Of a stretch of 35,402 nt of DNA, positions 1-9,602 are shown in pieces. Position 1 is the stretch's first letter. Each line of letters starts with the position of its first letter. Below the pieces are notes generated by a model. That model worked only from the letters and a program-made list of their open reading frames with translations. It did not search any database and was not told the DNA's origin. The stretch covers positions 1 through 35,402 of the forward strand of contig JAHHTS010000020.1 of NCBI GenBank assembly GCA_020024475.1. Direction: 5' to 3'. The stretch comes from Oscillospiraceae bacterium (GTDB lineage: Bacteria; Bacillota; Clostridia; Oscillospirales; Ruminococcaceae). The translations under genes and the position numbers were made by a program.

Positions 1-11
1 GAGGTAAAAAA

Positions 12-1223
12 ATGAGTAAAAAAGTATTAAAATGTGGTAAATTCTTCGACTCTATGGAAGAATGTGTTAAAGAAAATGTTAATGTGGTAGTAGAAGGTAA
101 TAAAATTGTAGAAGTTACTACTAATTCAGTTGATGAAAAAGATGCGGAAGTAATTGATCTTTCTTCAAAATTTGTAATGCCTGGTATGATTGACGCTCAT
201 ATGCATGTTATGATGAATGGTGAACCAACTGCCATGATGGACATGGTAAAGAAAAGAGATGCTGATTATGCATATGATGCGATGCTTAATGCACAGGCTG
301 ACCTTATGGCGGGTTTCACTACAATTCGTGATGAAGGGGCAGTAGGTTTTGTTGACATTTCTTTGAGAAATGCAATCAATGAAGGCAAAGTTGTTGGTCC
401 TAGAATGTTGGTTTCTGGCATGGCAATCGGTTCAACTGGTGGACATGTAGATGACCCATACAGACCAGATAACAAGGTGTCTGGAATGGCAAAAGTTGTT
501 GATAGTCCAGATCAGGCTAGACAGGCAGCTCGTTACACATTTAAATATGGTGCTGATCAGCTTAAAATTATGGCAACAGGTGGTGTAATGTCCACAGGCG
601 ATGAACCAGGCGCACCTGATCTTACATATGAAGAAATGAAAGCTGCATTAGAGATTGTAAAACTACATGGAAAACTTTCATCAGCTCACGCACATGGAGC
701 TCTTGGAATTAAATATGCCATTAAAGCTGGTGTTCAATCTATAGAACACGGTATGTTGATGGATGAGGAATGTATGGATATGATGGTTGAAAATGGCGTA
801 TATCTTGTTCCAACAATCATAGCTGCATACAGAATAGTAGAGCACGGCAGTTCTTTACCAGCCGAAACAGTAAGAAAAGCTACACAGTGTCTTGAAAATC
901 ATGGTAGAAATCTTGAAATGTGTCGTGCAAAAGGAGTTAAAATTGCCTTTGGTACTGATACAGGTACACTCTGTTCACCACATGGTTCTCAGGCATATGA
1001 GTTTGAACTTATGCAGAAATATGGTAAATTTACAGTTACAGAATCTTTAGTTGCATGTACAAAAACAAATGCTGAACTCATTCGTTGGAGTGACAAGGTT
1101 GGCTCTATAGAACCAGGTAAATTTGCTGATATTGTTGCATTTAATGAAAGTCCATATGACGATATTTCTACAATGTGCCGCTGTACATTTGTTATGAAAG
1201 ATGGTGTAGTTTATAAAAGATAA
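12..1223 (+). CDS. Metal-dependent amidohydrolase (imidazolonepropionase/prolidase-like)
   Basis: A 403-residue cytosolic enzyme of the amidohydrolase superfamily that probably hydrolyses an amide bond in a peptide-like or cyclic substrate. The sequence shows the superfamily landmarks in order: a small N-terminal beta-sandwich part, GMIDAHMH (the HxH metal pair, about residues 58-65), KIMATGGVMS where the lysine could be the carboxylated bridging ligand, AHAHG, SIEHG, and the late FGTDTGT with the catalytic aspartate. A GAGG-type ribosome binding site lies at bases 1-4, so ATG at 12 is well supported. The nearest described groups are the Xaa-Pro dipeptidase-like and HutI-like amidohydrolases. 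No histidine-utilisation genes lie nearby, so I would not call it HutI, and the substrate cannot be read from sequence. Confidence 0.85.
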   Translation: MSKKVLKCGKFFDSMEECVKENVNVVVEGNKIVEVTTNSVDEKDAEVIDLSSKFVMPGMIDAHMHVMMNGEPTAMMDMVKKRDADYAYDAMLNAQADLMAGFTTIRDEGAVGFVDISLRNAINEGKVVGPRMLVSGMAIGSTGGHVDDPYRPDNKVSGMAKVVDSPDQARQAARYTFKYGADQLKIMATGGVMSTGDEPGAPDLTYEEMKAALEIVKLHGKLSSAHAHGALGIKYAIKAGVQSIEHGMLMDEECMDMMVENGVYLVPTIIAAYRIVEHGSSLPAETVRKATQCLENHGRNLEMCRAKGVKIAFGTDTGTLCSPHGSQAYEFELMQKYGKFTVTESLVACTKTNAELIRWSDKVGSIEPGKFADIVAFNESPYDDISTMCRCTFVMKDGVVYKR

Positions 1224-1280
1224 AAATTATATGTAATATATATATAAACGATTTTTATTAGATATATTTTGTAATTTGAT

Positions 1281-1318
1281 AAAACCCCTATTGAATTTTT
1301 CAATTCAATAGGGGTTTT
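1281..1318. terminator. Bidirectional intrinsic terminator between convergent genes
   Basis: A long inverted repeat pairs AAAACCCCTATTGAA with its complement around a short T-rich loop. The stem ends in an A-run on one side and a T-run on the other. It sits between the plus-strand amidohydrolase gene ending at 1223 and the minus-strand gene ending at 1328, so it can terminate transcription from both sides. Confidence 0.9.
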
Positions 1319-1327
1319 AATATTATT

Positions 1328-3064
1328 TTATAATACTATAAAATTCCCTTCGCTAATATATTTATTTAGTTCGCTATCAGAAAATTTACTATGGCAAATT
1401 ACGTATATATTATCCACATAGAAAGCAGATAGTCCATGTCTATGAATTACATCTTTCATTTCATCAGAAATTTCGTTAACCAAAACTATTGTGTTGTTAT
1501 CAAGTGTGCCATTATTGATTTCTTCAAATCTAATATCATTTTCTTTAGTTATTTTTTCTTTGTTGACTCTAGCCTCAAAAGCAGTGTTAACCACATGACA
1601 TTTTTTACCGAATTTCACAGCTAAATCAATACAACTATGGTTAACGTTACTTGAAATCATATGTCCAAATTCGTATTTGTCAGCAGCATCATCCCAAAAA
1701 CTGTTTTTTATAGTTGAGCTAACTACTTGTCCTTGTAAATCGCCAGCTGAGTGGGTGAAATATGCATGTTTTGTTATTAAAGCGTTTCTCATATCAAAAA
1801 CTTGTATAAAGATAAGAATAATAAACAAAGCATATGATTTTCTAATACTTATTTTTGATAACATAAATACGATTAAAATTATTAACATATAAACTAGAAG
1901 CCATCCAAATCGACCATTAGCTCTAAAAACTCCGCATATGCTATTCATTAAGAATTGAGGAATAGGTAATCTAAATAATCTCAAACCGCCAAAAACAACC
2001 CAATCTCCTAATGCAAATATCAGTAAAGACAATGTAGAAAATATTATACCAAAGTAATGTTTTATAAAATAAAATACAGTTTTAGCCAGCTTGTTTTTAT
2101 AAGTAAATAAACATATAATGCCTGAGACAGGAATAAAACACATAACACCCAGTCCAAGAAAATTAAAGCCTTCAATCTGATATGTTTCTTGTGGCTTAAT
2201 TTCCAATATGGAAGACCAATTAGAAATTCCTCGACTAATAGGGTTGTGTAGAGCGTTTAGGTTCATACTGAAAAGCCCATAACCAGAAGAAGCCATATCA
2301 CCACCTATATAAAAAGCGCCTATTGAGTATCCTATAAAAAGAGTTAAAAGAATACTAAAAAAAATATAGCAAATACTTTGAACATATTTTTTTTGAAGTA
2401 CAAATGATTCTATGCAAAAAGCAAACATTATTCCAAAAGTAAATGGTAAAAAATACGGATGTATTGTAATTGCTAAGCAATTTATAATAATAAAGGGAAG
2501 AACTGATTTAAAATTTAAAACGCCTTTATTTTGAAAATAATAATAAAGTGCAGATAATATAAGAAAATGAGCAGATAATGCACAATGACGAAAAGCACGT
2601 TCAATCATTATAGGAGAAAAAGTAAATAAAACAGCACACATTAAATTCACAACACAATTTTTGCTAAATAAACTGGAAAGTAATGCTCCGAAAGCGCCTT
2701 GCATCATAAAAGAAAGTAAACAAAATAGGCCAAAATACTGAAAAGTAGCTGGTAAAATATCTCTGAATAATTTAAAAAATATTGCAAATAGTGGAATAGA
2801 ATCAGTATATGAAACAGCAGAACCATAAGGAAAAGCGATATTTTTTCCTACACCCAGAGGAAACTGCCACGGACTATTCCTATAAAGCATCCATCCAGCA
2901 TAATGTTGGGCTATGTCTTTTTCAATATAACCATTTATTATAAGTGAATCATTTGTAAAATTTAGGATGCTAAAGCCATAAATCAAAAGAAAAATCACAG
3001 CACCTATTAACGCACCACATAAAAATATTTTATATTTATATTTAAAATCATAATTTTTTATCAT
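1328..3064 (-). CDS. DUF6311-type polytopic membrane protein (GT-C-like)
   Basis: A 578-residue integral membrane protein with roughly 11-12 hydrophobic segments followed by a soluble C-terminal part of about 130 residues. After the first membrane segment comes an acidic loop with D50 and QHYAGW, then WQFPLG and a conserved-looking SYTDS stretch. This pattern matches my recollection of DUF6311 proteins, which resemble GT-C glycosyltransferases that use polyprenyl-phosphate sugars and carry an acidic residue in the first external loop. A role in modifying a cell-surface glycan is therefore an inference. It lies 11 bases downstream of the RluA-type gene on the same strand, with an AAAGGA ribosome binding site, so the two are probably cotranscribed. 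No sugar-activation genes are nearby. Confidence 0.7.
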   Translation of the reverse strand: MIKNYDFKYKYKIFLCGALIGAVIFLLIYGFSILNFTNDSLIINGYIEKDIAQHYAGWMLYRNSPWQFPLGVGKNIAFPYGSAVSYTDSIPLFAIFFKLFRDILPATFQYFGLFCLLSFMMQGAFGALLSSLFSKNCVVNLMCAVLFTFSPIMIERAFRHCALSAHFLILSALYYYFQNKGVLNFKSVLPFIIINCLAITIHPYFLPFTFGIMFAFCIESFVLQKKYVQSICYIFFSILLTLFIGYSIGAFYIGGDMASSGYGLFSMNLNALHNPISRGISNWSSILEIKPQETYQIEGFNFLGLGVMCFIPVSGIICLFTYKNKLAKTVFYFIKHYFGIIFSTLSLLIFALGDWVVFGGLRLFRLPIPQFLMNSICGVFRANGRFGWLLVYMLIILIVFMLSKISIRKSYALFIILIFIQVFDMRNALITKHAYFTHSAGDLQGQVVSSTIKNSFWDDAADKYEFGHMISSNVNHSCIDLAVKFGKKCHVVNTAFEARVNKEKITKENDIRFEEINNGTLDNNTIVLVNEISDEMKDVIHRHGLSAFYVDNIYVICHSKFSDSELNKYISEGNFIVL

Positions 3065-3075
3065 TTTATTTTCCT

Positions 3076-4005
3076 TTATAATTTATCAAAAAAATTCATA
3101 ACATAATTGTCATTTAAAATAAAGCTTTTGCCTGAAAGGTATGATATAGATAGATTTTTTGGAATGTTTTTGAAAAACAATTTATATGCACAAAGTAGTT
3201 GACTAGCTAGGCCTTTATATGGCTTACCATACTTTTTATCACCTATAATAGGACTTCCTAAAAATGCAAGATGTGCTCTAATTTGATGGGTGCGACCAGT
3301 TATTAATGTGCATTCAACAAGACTATAATGTTTTTTTGTTTTAATAGTATTGAATACAGTAATTATTTCTTTACTATCAACTATCTTTTGGGAAGTAATG
3401 GTAACTTTTTTTGACTGTAAATCTCTTTTTAAAAAAGCATTGTATTGGCCATTCTTAATTTCTCCCTCAGTAACACATAAATATGATTTTTGCAATAGGT
3501 TTTCTCGAATAACCTCATTCATGTCAGCAAGAGCTCGGTAATTTTTAGCAGCGATAACAATACCAGATGTTCCTTGGTCAATTCTGTTGCATAAGGCTGG
3601 GGCAAAGCTGTTTTCCTTGTCAGGCGAATATTCATTTTTTGAATATAAATATGATAAAATAATGTCTATTAGGTTGGCTTCATTCTTATTGTCTGAGTGA
3701 CATAATAATCCAAATGGCTTATTTACAAGAATAATATTATCATCTTCATAGAGTATATCTAAATTATCATATTCGACAGGTATAAAATCAGATTTTTCAA
3801 TAAAGAATTCATCATTTATATATAGCTCTATTAAATCATATTGTTTAATACGATAATTTTCATCTTGTTTTTTTCCATTTACCTTTATTCTTTTATTACG
3901 AAATGCTTTATGCAGCATTCCTTTTGGCATGGAAGGACATATTTTTTCACAAAATTTTAAAAGGCGTACACCATCATCATTCATACTTGCATTGAAACTT
4001 CTCAT
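3076..4005 (-). CDS. RluA-family pseudouridine synthase
   Basis: A 309-residue RNA-modifying enzyme that isomerises uridine to pseudouridine, most likely in 23S rRNA. An S4 RNA-binding domain occupies about residues 14-70. The catalytic domain follows, with the aspartate in NRIDQGTSG (the position of HRLD in RluA and RluD) and the C-terminal GRTHQIRAHLAFLG and IIGDKKYG motifs. The histidine of the usual HRLD is asparagine, a variant also seen in other clostridial RluA paralogues, and the catalytic aspartate is kept. A second family member, much closer to RluD, lies at 21343. The target uridine cannot be assigned. The ribosome binding site before ATG 4005 is weak. The gene is first in a two-gene minus-strand unit. 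Confidence 0.88.
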   Translation of the reverse strand: MRSFNASMNDDGVRLLKFCEKICPSMPKGMLHKAFRNKRIKVNGKKQDENYRIKQYDLIELYINDEFFIEKSDFIPVEYDNLDILYEDDNIILVNKPFGLLCHSDNKNEANLIDIILSYLYSKNEYSPDKENSFAPALCNRIDQGTSGIVIAAKNYRALADMNEVIRENLLQKSYLCVTEGEIKNGQYNAFLKRDLQSKKVTITSQKIVDSKEIITVFNTIKTKKHYSLVECTLITGRTHQIRAHLAFLGSPIIGDKKYGKPYKGLASQLLCAYKLFFKNIPKNLSISYLSGKSFILNDNYVMNFFDKL

Positions 4006-4021
4006 TTTTTATATAACCCAC

Positions 4022-4050
4022 TTTAATTTTTGTTTTATATGTAGTATAAT
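4022..4050 (+). promoter_or_regulatory. Candidate sigma-A promoter for the radC-uvrB-uvrA cluster
   Basis: A perfect TATAAT at 4045-4050 lies about 60 bases upstream of the radC start in the 105-base divergent intergenic region. The hexamer 17 bases upstream (TTTAAT, 4022-4027) matches the -35 consensus only weakly, so the call rests mainly on the -10 box and its position. Confidence 0.4.
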
Positions 4051-4110
4051 AAATTAGTATATATTATTTTAGAATTTTAGTAAATAATAAATTTAAAAAG
4101 GTGGTATATC

Positions 4111-4806
4111 GTGGGCATTCATGACGGACATAGAAACCGATTAAAAAAACGATTTTTGGAAAATGGTTTAAATGGTTTTGAGGACCATAATATACTTGAG
4201 TTATTGCTATTTTTTTCATTGCCAAGAAGTGACACAAATGAAATTGCACACAACTTGTTGAATGAATTTAAAAATATTTCCGGGGTATTTGATGCACCCG
4301 TAGAACAGTTGTGTAAAATAAAAGGAGTTAGTTTGCATACAGCTACACTAATAAAACTTATACCTGAACTTTTTTCGGTTTATCATGTAGATAAAACAAA
4401 AGATACAAAAATTATTTATTCCACAAATTTAGCTGGGCAATTTTTTGTACCTAAATTCTATGGGAAACTTAATGAAGAAGTTCATATTGCACTTTTAGAC
4501 GATAAGAAAAAAGTAATCAAAAGCGAAAAAGTTTTCGAAGGAACGGTTAATTCAGCCCCTATAACTGTTAAAAAAGTTGTAGCCGCTGCGGTAAACAGCA
4601 ATGCAACTGGGGTTATACTAGCGCATAATCATCCAGGTGGAATAGCTCTACCTTCGAGAAGTGATATAAAAGTAACGGAAAAACTTTACAAAGCTTTACA
4701 ACTTATTAATGTGCAGCTTTGTGATCATATTATTGTTGCTGATGATGATTTTGTATCATTAGCTGACAGCGGTGAATTTGAAAGATTTAATATTAATTAT
4801 GGATAA
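4111..4806 (+). CDS. radC: RadC-family JAMM protein
   Basis: A 231-residue RadC (UPF0758) protein. The N-terminal half (about residues 1-100) holds a helix-hairpin-helix-like region around GVSLHTATLIKL. The C-terminal half is a JAB/MPN domain with the metalloprotease signature H172-N-H174-P followed by D185, which fits HxHx(10)D. The family is widespread and was historically linked to DNA repair, but its reaction is still unclear. The start is GTG 4111, preceded by AAAGGTGG at 4097-4104. It overlaps uvrB by eight bases, so it is translated as the first gene of the repair cluster. That position supports a repair-related role without proving it. Confidence 0.93.
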   Translation: MGIHDGHRNRLKKRFLENGLNGFEDHNILELLLFFSLPRSDTNEIAHNLLNEFKNISGVFDAPVEQLCKIKGVSLHTATLIKLIPELFSVYHVDKTKDTKIIYSTNLAGQFFVPKFYGKLNEEVHIALLDDKKKVIKSEKVFEGTVNSAPITVKKVVAAAVNSNATGVILAHNHPGGIALPSRSDIKVTEKLYKALQLINVQLCDHIIVADDDFVSLADSGEFERFNINYG

Positions 4807-6763
4807 ATTTGTTTTAAAAAGTGATTATGTACCTTCTGGCGACCAGCCACAAGCTATAGATAAAATTAGTAAAGGTATTGAATCTGGTATGAAAAACCAG
4901 ATTTTATTAGGTGCTACCGGAACAGGAAAAACATATACAATGGCACAAATAATTCAAAAAGTTAACAGGCCTACACTTGTTTTAGCTCATAATAAAACTC
5001 TTGCAGCACAGCTTTATTCAGAATTTAAGGAGTTTTTTCCTGATAATTCTGTTGAATATTTCGTATCTTACTATGATTATTATCAACCAGAAGCGTATAT
5101 TCCCGCAAAGGATGTTTATATAGAAAAAGATAGCGCCATAAATGATGAAATTGATCGTTTACGCCATAGTGCAACTGCTGCTTTATCCGAAAGAAGAGAT
5201 GTAATAATAGTAGCTAGTGTGTCATGTATTTATTCTCTCGGTGACCCTATAAATTACCGCGAGATGGTTATTTCTTTAAGACCAGGTAAGCAGATTAGCA
5301 GGGATGAACTAATGATGTCATTGGTTCATCTACAATATGAAAGAAATGATATGAATTTTGTTCGTAATAAATTTAGAGTGCGCGGCGATATAGTTGAAGT
5401 TTATCCAGCATATTCCAATGAAGTAGCTATACGAGTTGAGTTTTTTGGTGATGAGATAGACAGAATAAGAGAGATAAATGTGCTAACAAGGAATGTTATT
5501 TCCACTCTTAACCATATTGCTATTTTCCCAGCTAGCCACTATATTGTTCCTGAAGAAAAGATGAAAGTCGCACTTGAAAACATTCGTAAAGAGATGGATG
5601 AGCAAGTAGAAGCATTTACAAAAGAAGGAAAACTTATTGAAGCTCAGCGTATAAGTCAACGCACACAATATGACATGGAAATGCTTATGGAAGTTGGAAT
5701 GTGCAAGGGAATTGAAAATTACTCAAGCGTTTTTGCTGGAAGAAAGCCAGGCGAAACTGGTACAACTTTGTTAGATTATTTCCCAGATGATTTTGTGATG
5801 TTTATAGATGAGAGCCATGTTACAATACCACAAATTAGCGCTATGTATGGTGGCGACTATGCAAGAAAGAAAAATCTTGTAGAATATGGTTTTCGTTTGC
5901 CTAGTGCTTTCGATAATCGACCTTTGAAATTCGAGGAATTTGAGCAAAAGGTTAATCAGCTTATTTTTGTTAGTGCTACTCCAGGAAAGTATGAAAAATC
6001 CAAATCTAGTCAAACGGCACAGCTTATTATTAGACCTACGGGATTGATTGATCCAGAAATAGTTGTAAAGCCTGTGGAGGGTCAGATTGAAGATTTACTT
6101 GGTGAGATTTATAATCGCATAAATATGGAAGAAAGGGTACTTGTAACTACTCTTACTAAAAAGATGGCTGAAGATCTTACAGAATATTTAACTTCTAAAA
6201 AAATAAAAGTTAAATATATGCATCATGAAGTTGATACATTTGAGAGAATGGAAATAATTAGAGATTTACGACTAGGAAATATTGATGTACTTGTTGGCAT
6301 CAATCTTTTAAGAGAAGGGCTTGACCTTCCAGAAGTAAGCCTTATAGCAATTCTTGATGCAGATAAAGAAGGCTTTTTGCGCAGTGAAACTAGCCTTATT
6401 CAGACTATTGGGCGTGCTGCTCGTAATGTTAATGGACAAGTTATAATGTATGCTGACACTGTAACTAACTCTATGGAAAGAGCAATTACTGAAACTTATC
6501 GCCGTAGAGAAATACAAATAGCTTATAATAAAGAACACGGAATAATCCCTAAAACAATTAAAAAAGATATAAGGGATGTTATTGAAACTATTTCCTCAAA
6601 AGAGGATTCCGCCAAAAAACAGCCTAATAAAATGTCTAGAGCCGAGAGAGAACAGCTTATTGAACGTTTGACAAAAGAAATGAAACAGGCTGCTAAAATC
6701 CTTGAATTTGAACATGCAGCTTTTCTGCGTGATAGAATTGAAAAATTGCGTAATATGAAATAG
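4799..6763 (+). CDS. uvrB: UvrABC excinuclease subunit B
   Basis: This is the damage-verifying helicase-like subunit of nucleotide excision repair. UvrA loads it on DNA and it recruits UvrC. It has 654 residues, normal for the family. Visible parts are Walker A GATGTGKT (38-45), the beta-hairpin region YYDYYQPEAYIP near residue 95, the DESH Walker B box, the C-terminal helicase motifs (VLVGINLLREGLD and QTIGRAARN), and a final UVR motif for UvrC or UvrA contact. I chose ATG 4799 because it starts the conserved N-terminus and overlaps the end of radC. An in-frame start 27 bases upstream would add a non-conserved leader. uvrA follows eight bases later. Confidence 0.97.
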   Translation: MDKFVLKSDYVPSGDQPQAIDKISKGIESGMKNQILLGATGTGKTYTMAQIIQKVNRPTLVLAHNKTLAAQLYSEFKEFFPDNSVEYFVSYYDYYQPEAYIPAKDVYIEKDSAINDEIDRLRHSATAALSERRDVIIVASVSCIYSLGDPINYREMVISLRPGKQISRDELMMSLVHLQYERNDMNFVRNKFRVRGDIVEVYPAYSNEVAIRVEFFGDEIDRIREINVLTRNVISTLNHIAIFPASHYIVPEEKMKVALENIRKEMDEQVEAFTKEGKLIEAQRISQRTQYDMEMLMEVGMCKGIENYSSVFAGRKPGETGTTLLDYFPDDFVMFIDESHVTIPQISAMYGGDYARKKNLVEYGFRLPSAFDNRPLKFEEFEQKVNQLIFVSATPGKYEKSKSSQTAQLIIRPTGLIDPEIVVKPVEGQIEDLLGEIYNRINMEERVLVTTLTKKMAEDLTEYLTSKKIKVKYMHHEVDTFERMEIIRDLRLGNIDVLVGINLLREGLDLPEVSLIAILDADKEGFLRSETSLIQTIGRAARNVNGQVIMYADTVTNSMERAITETYRRREIQIAYNKEHGIIPKTIKKDIRDVIETISSKEDSAKKQPNKMSRAEREQLIERLTKEMKQAAKILEFEHAAFLRDRIEKLRNMK

Positions 6764-6770
6764 GAGAATA

Positions 6771-9602
6771 ATGGATAAAGATTATATTGTAATAAAAGGT
6801 GCAAAAGAAAATAACCTTAAAAATGTTGATTTAACAATTCCAAGAGATAAAATGATTGTCATGACAGGGCTTTCTGGCAGTGGTAAATCTAGTCTTGCTT
6901 TCGATACTATATATGCTGATGGGCAGAGAAGATACATGGAGAGTCTTTCTTCATACGCAAGAATGTTTTTAGGACAAATGGAAAAACCTAATGTAGAGTC
7001 TATTGAAGGTTTGTCGCCAGCAATCTCTATTGATCAAAAAACAACTTCCAAAAATCCTCGTTCGACAGTTGGAACGGTAACAGAAATATATGATTACCTG
7101 AGATTACTATATGCAAGAATAGGAATACCTCATTGTCCAGTTTGCGGTGTAGAGATAAAGCAGCAAACAGTTGATCAAATGGTTGATTCAATTTTGGAAT
7201 TAGAACCAGGTACACGCTTTCAGGTTTTAGCACCTGTTGTAAAAGCCCAAAAAGGCACTCATGTAAAAGAATTTGATGCTGCCAAAAGACAAGGATTTGT
7301 GCGTGTAAGAGTTGATGGAAATATATATGATTTAGAAGAAGATATTGTTTTGGAAAAAAACAAAAAACATAATATAGAGATTGTTGTAGACCGTCTTTCT
7401 ATAAAAGAAGATATATCAAGTAGACTATCACAGAGCTTGGAAACAGCACTTACACTTACAAATGGAACTGTTATTATTGATGTAATTGGGGGAGAAGAAA
7501 TACTTTTTTCACAAAACTTTGCTTGTCCTGAACATGGCATAGGAATTGATGAACTTTCACCAAGAATGTTTTCGTTTAATAATCCTTTTGGAGCATGTGA
7601 AAAATGCACTGGGTTAGGTATTTTTATGCGTGTTGACCCAGAATTAATTATCCCAAACAAAAAGCTTTCAATAGAAGAAGGCGCCATAAAAGCAAGCGGC
7701 TGGTACTATGCTGAAACTTCTATTTCGGGAATGTATTATAGAGGACTTGCCGAAAAATATGGGTTCAGTCTGTCAACACCTATCAAAGATTTATCAAAAG
7801 AAGCATTTAACGCACTACTTTATGGAACAAATGGAGAAAAATTAAATTTATATCGTGAAACTGATAAGGGTATGAGTAAATATCAATCAGAATTTGAAGG
7901 TATCATTCCAAATTTGGAACGCCGTTTTAGAGAAACAAATTCAAATTGGGTTAGAGAAGAAATTTCTGGAGTTATGAGTGGCATAGAATGTCCTGAGTGT
8001 CACGGAGATAGATTAAAACCTATTATTCTTGCAGTTACAGTTGGTGGTATAAATATTAGTCAGTTCACAAAGATGTCAGTAAAAGACGCTCTTGTATTTG
8101 TTGATAATCTTAAGCTTACTGAAAGAGAAGAAATGATTGCTCACAGCATTCTGAAAGAAATAAAATCAAGACTTAATTTCCTTAAAAGTGTAGGTCTTGA
8201 GTATTTAACACTTTCAAGAAGTGCATCATCACTTTCTGGTGGTGAAAGTCAACGAATAAGACTTGCAACGCAAATTGGATCTTCACTTGTTGGTGTTTTA
8301 TATGTTTTAGATGAGCCAAGTATTGGTTTGCATCAACGTGATAATGAAAAACTTATACAAACATTGCAACATCTTCGTGATTTAGGAAATACTCTTATTG
8401 TTGTTGAGCATGATGAAGATACAATACGTGCAGCTGATCATATAGTTGATATTGGACCAGGCGCTGGTGACCATGGTGGCAGAGTTGTAGCTCAAGGCAG
8501 TTTACAAGATATTATTGATTGTGAAGAGAGTATAACAGGCCAATATATGAGTGGCAAAAAATTTATTCCTATACCAGAAAAATTGAGAGAAGGTAACGGA
8601 AAGTTTATAAAAGTAATTGGAGCATCTCACAATAATCTTAAAAATATAAATGTTGATTTTCCTTTAGGTAAATTTATTTGTGTAACAGGTGTTTCTGGCA
8701 GTGGTAAGTCAAGTCTTGTAAATGAAATACTTTATAAAAAGACTGCGTCTGTGCTTAACAAAGCAAAAGCAAAGCCTGGTAAACATGAAGATATTTTAGG
8801 ATTGGAAAATATTGACAAAGTTATATTTATAGATCAAAATGCTATCGGTCGAACACCTCGTTCAAATCCAGCAACATATACAGGAGTTTTCACTGACATT
8901 CGCACACTATTTGCACAAACAAATGACGCAAAAATGCGTGGATATAATGCCGGTAGATTTTCTTTTAATGTTAAAGGTGGACGTTGTGAAGCATGCGAAG
9001 GTGATGGAATAATCCAAATAGAGATGCATTTTTTACCTGATATTTATGTTCCATGTGAAGTATGTAAAGGCAAGAGATACAATAGAGAAACACTTGAAGT
9101 GAAATATAAAGGCAAAAGTATTGCTGACGTTCTTGAAATGACTGTTGAGCAGGCAATGATTTTTTTTGAAAATCAGCCTAAAATTTACAGAAAAATTAAA
9201 ACACTATATGATGTTGGGTTAGGGTATATAAGACTTGGCCAGAGTGCTACAACACTTTCTGGTGGTGAAGCACAAAGAGTAAAACTTGCTTTGGAACTTT
9301 CAAAAATACAAACAGGTAAAACTTTATATATTCTTGATGAGCCTACTACTGGACTGCATACAGCCGATGTTCATAGGCTTATTGATGTTTTACAGAAACT
9401 TGCTAACAATGGAAACACAATAGTTGTTATAGAACATAATTTAGACTTGATAAAAGTATGTGACCATATTATTGATATTGGACCAGAAGGCGGAGACGGT
9501 GGTGGCCAAATAGTTGCTGTTGGAACGCCAAGAGAAGTGAGCGAAAATGAAAGCTCATATACAGGTCATTTTTTGAAGAAAATTTTTGAAAAGGAGAAAT
9601 GA
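6771..9602 (+). CDS. uvrA: UvrABC excinuclease subunit A
   Basis: This is the damage-sensing ABC ATPase of nucleotide excision repair, which works as a dimer with UvrB. The protein has 943 residues, the typical length. It carries two ABC modules: Walker A GLSGSGKSS near residue 33 and a second GVSGSGKSS, with signatures LSGGESQRIRLA and LSGGEAQRVKLA, each followed by an LDEP Walker B. Zinc-binding cysteine groups are present, including CPVC early in the first module, CEKC in the middle, and the pair CEAC and CEVC in the second module. The ribosome binding site AGGAG overlaps the uvrB stop codon. The last bases (ATGA) overlap the miaB start, which indicates translational coupling. Confidence 0.98.
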   Translation: MDKDYIVIKGAKENNLKNVDLTIPRDKMIVMTGLSGSGKSSLAFDTIYADGQRRYMESLSSYARMFLGQMEKPNVESIEGLSPAISIDQKTTSKNPRSTVGTVTEIYDYLRLLYARIGIPHCPVCGVEIKQQTVDQMVDSILELEPGTRFQVLAPVVKAQKGTHVKEFDAAKRQGFVRVRVDGNIYDLEEDIVLEKNKKHNIEIVVDRLSIKEDISSRLSQSLETALTLTNGTVIIDVIGGEEILFSQNFACPEHGIGIDELSPRMFSFNNPFGACEKCTGLGIFMRVDPELIIPNKKLSIEEGAIKASGWYYAETSISGMYYRGLAEKYGFSLSTPIKDLSKEAFNALLYGTNGEKLNLYRETDKGMSKYQSEFEGIIPNLERRFRETNSNWVREEISGVMSGIECPECHGDRLKPIILAVTVGGINISQFTKMSVKDALVFVDNLKLTEREEMIAHSILKEIKSRLNFLKSVGLEYLTLSRSASSLSGGESQRIRLATQIGSSLVGVLYVLDEPSIGLHQRDNEKLIQTLQHLRDLGNTLIVVEHDEDTIRAADHIVDIGPGAGDHGGRVVAQGSLQDIIDCEESITGQYMSGKKFIPIPEKLREGNGKFIKVIGASHNNLKNINVDFPLGKFICVTGVSGSGKSSLVNEILYKKTASVLNKAKAKPGKHEDILGLENIDKVIFIDQNAIGRTPRSNPATYTGVFTDIRTLFAQTNDAKMRGYNAGRFSFNVKGGRCEACEGDGIIQIEMHFLPDIYVPCEVCKGKRYNRETLEVKYKGKSIADVLEMTVEQAMIFFENQPKIYRKIKTLYDVGLGYIRLGQSATTLSGGEAQRVKLALELSKIQTGKTLYILDEPTTGLHTADVHRLIDVLQKLANNGNTIVVIEHNLDLIKVCDHIIDIGPEGGDGGGQIVAVGTPREVSENESSYTGHFLKKIFEKEK

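Noticed and set aside
4772..4798. Upstream ATG of the uvrB frame giving a nine-residue longer protein
   Set aside because: The added residues are not part of the conserved UvrB N-terminus and lie deep in radC. ATG 4799 overlaps the radC stop in the normal way.
7259..7687. Minus-strand 142-codon frame inside uvrA
   Set aside because: It lies entirely opposite the conserved UvrA coding sequence, has no ribosome binding site and gives a Ser/Ile-rich shadow protein.
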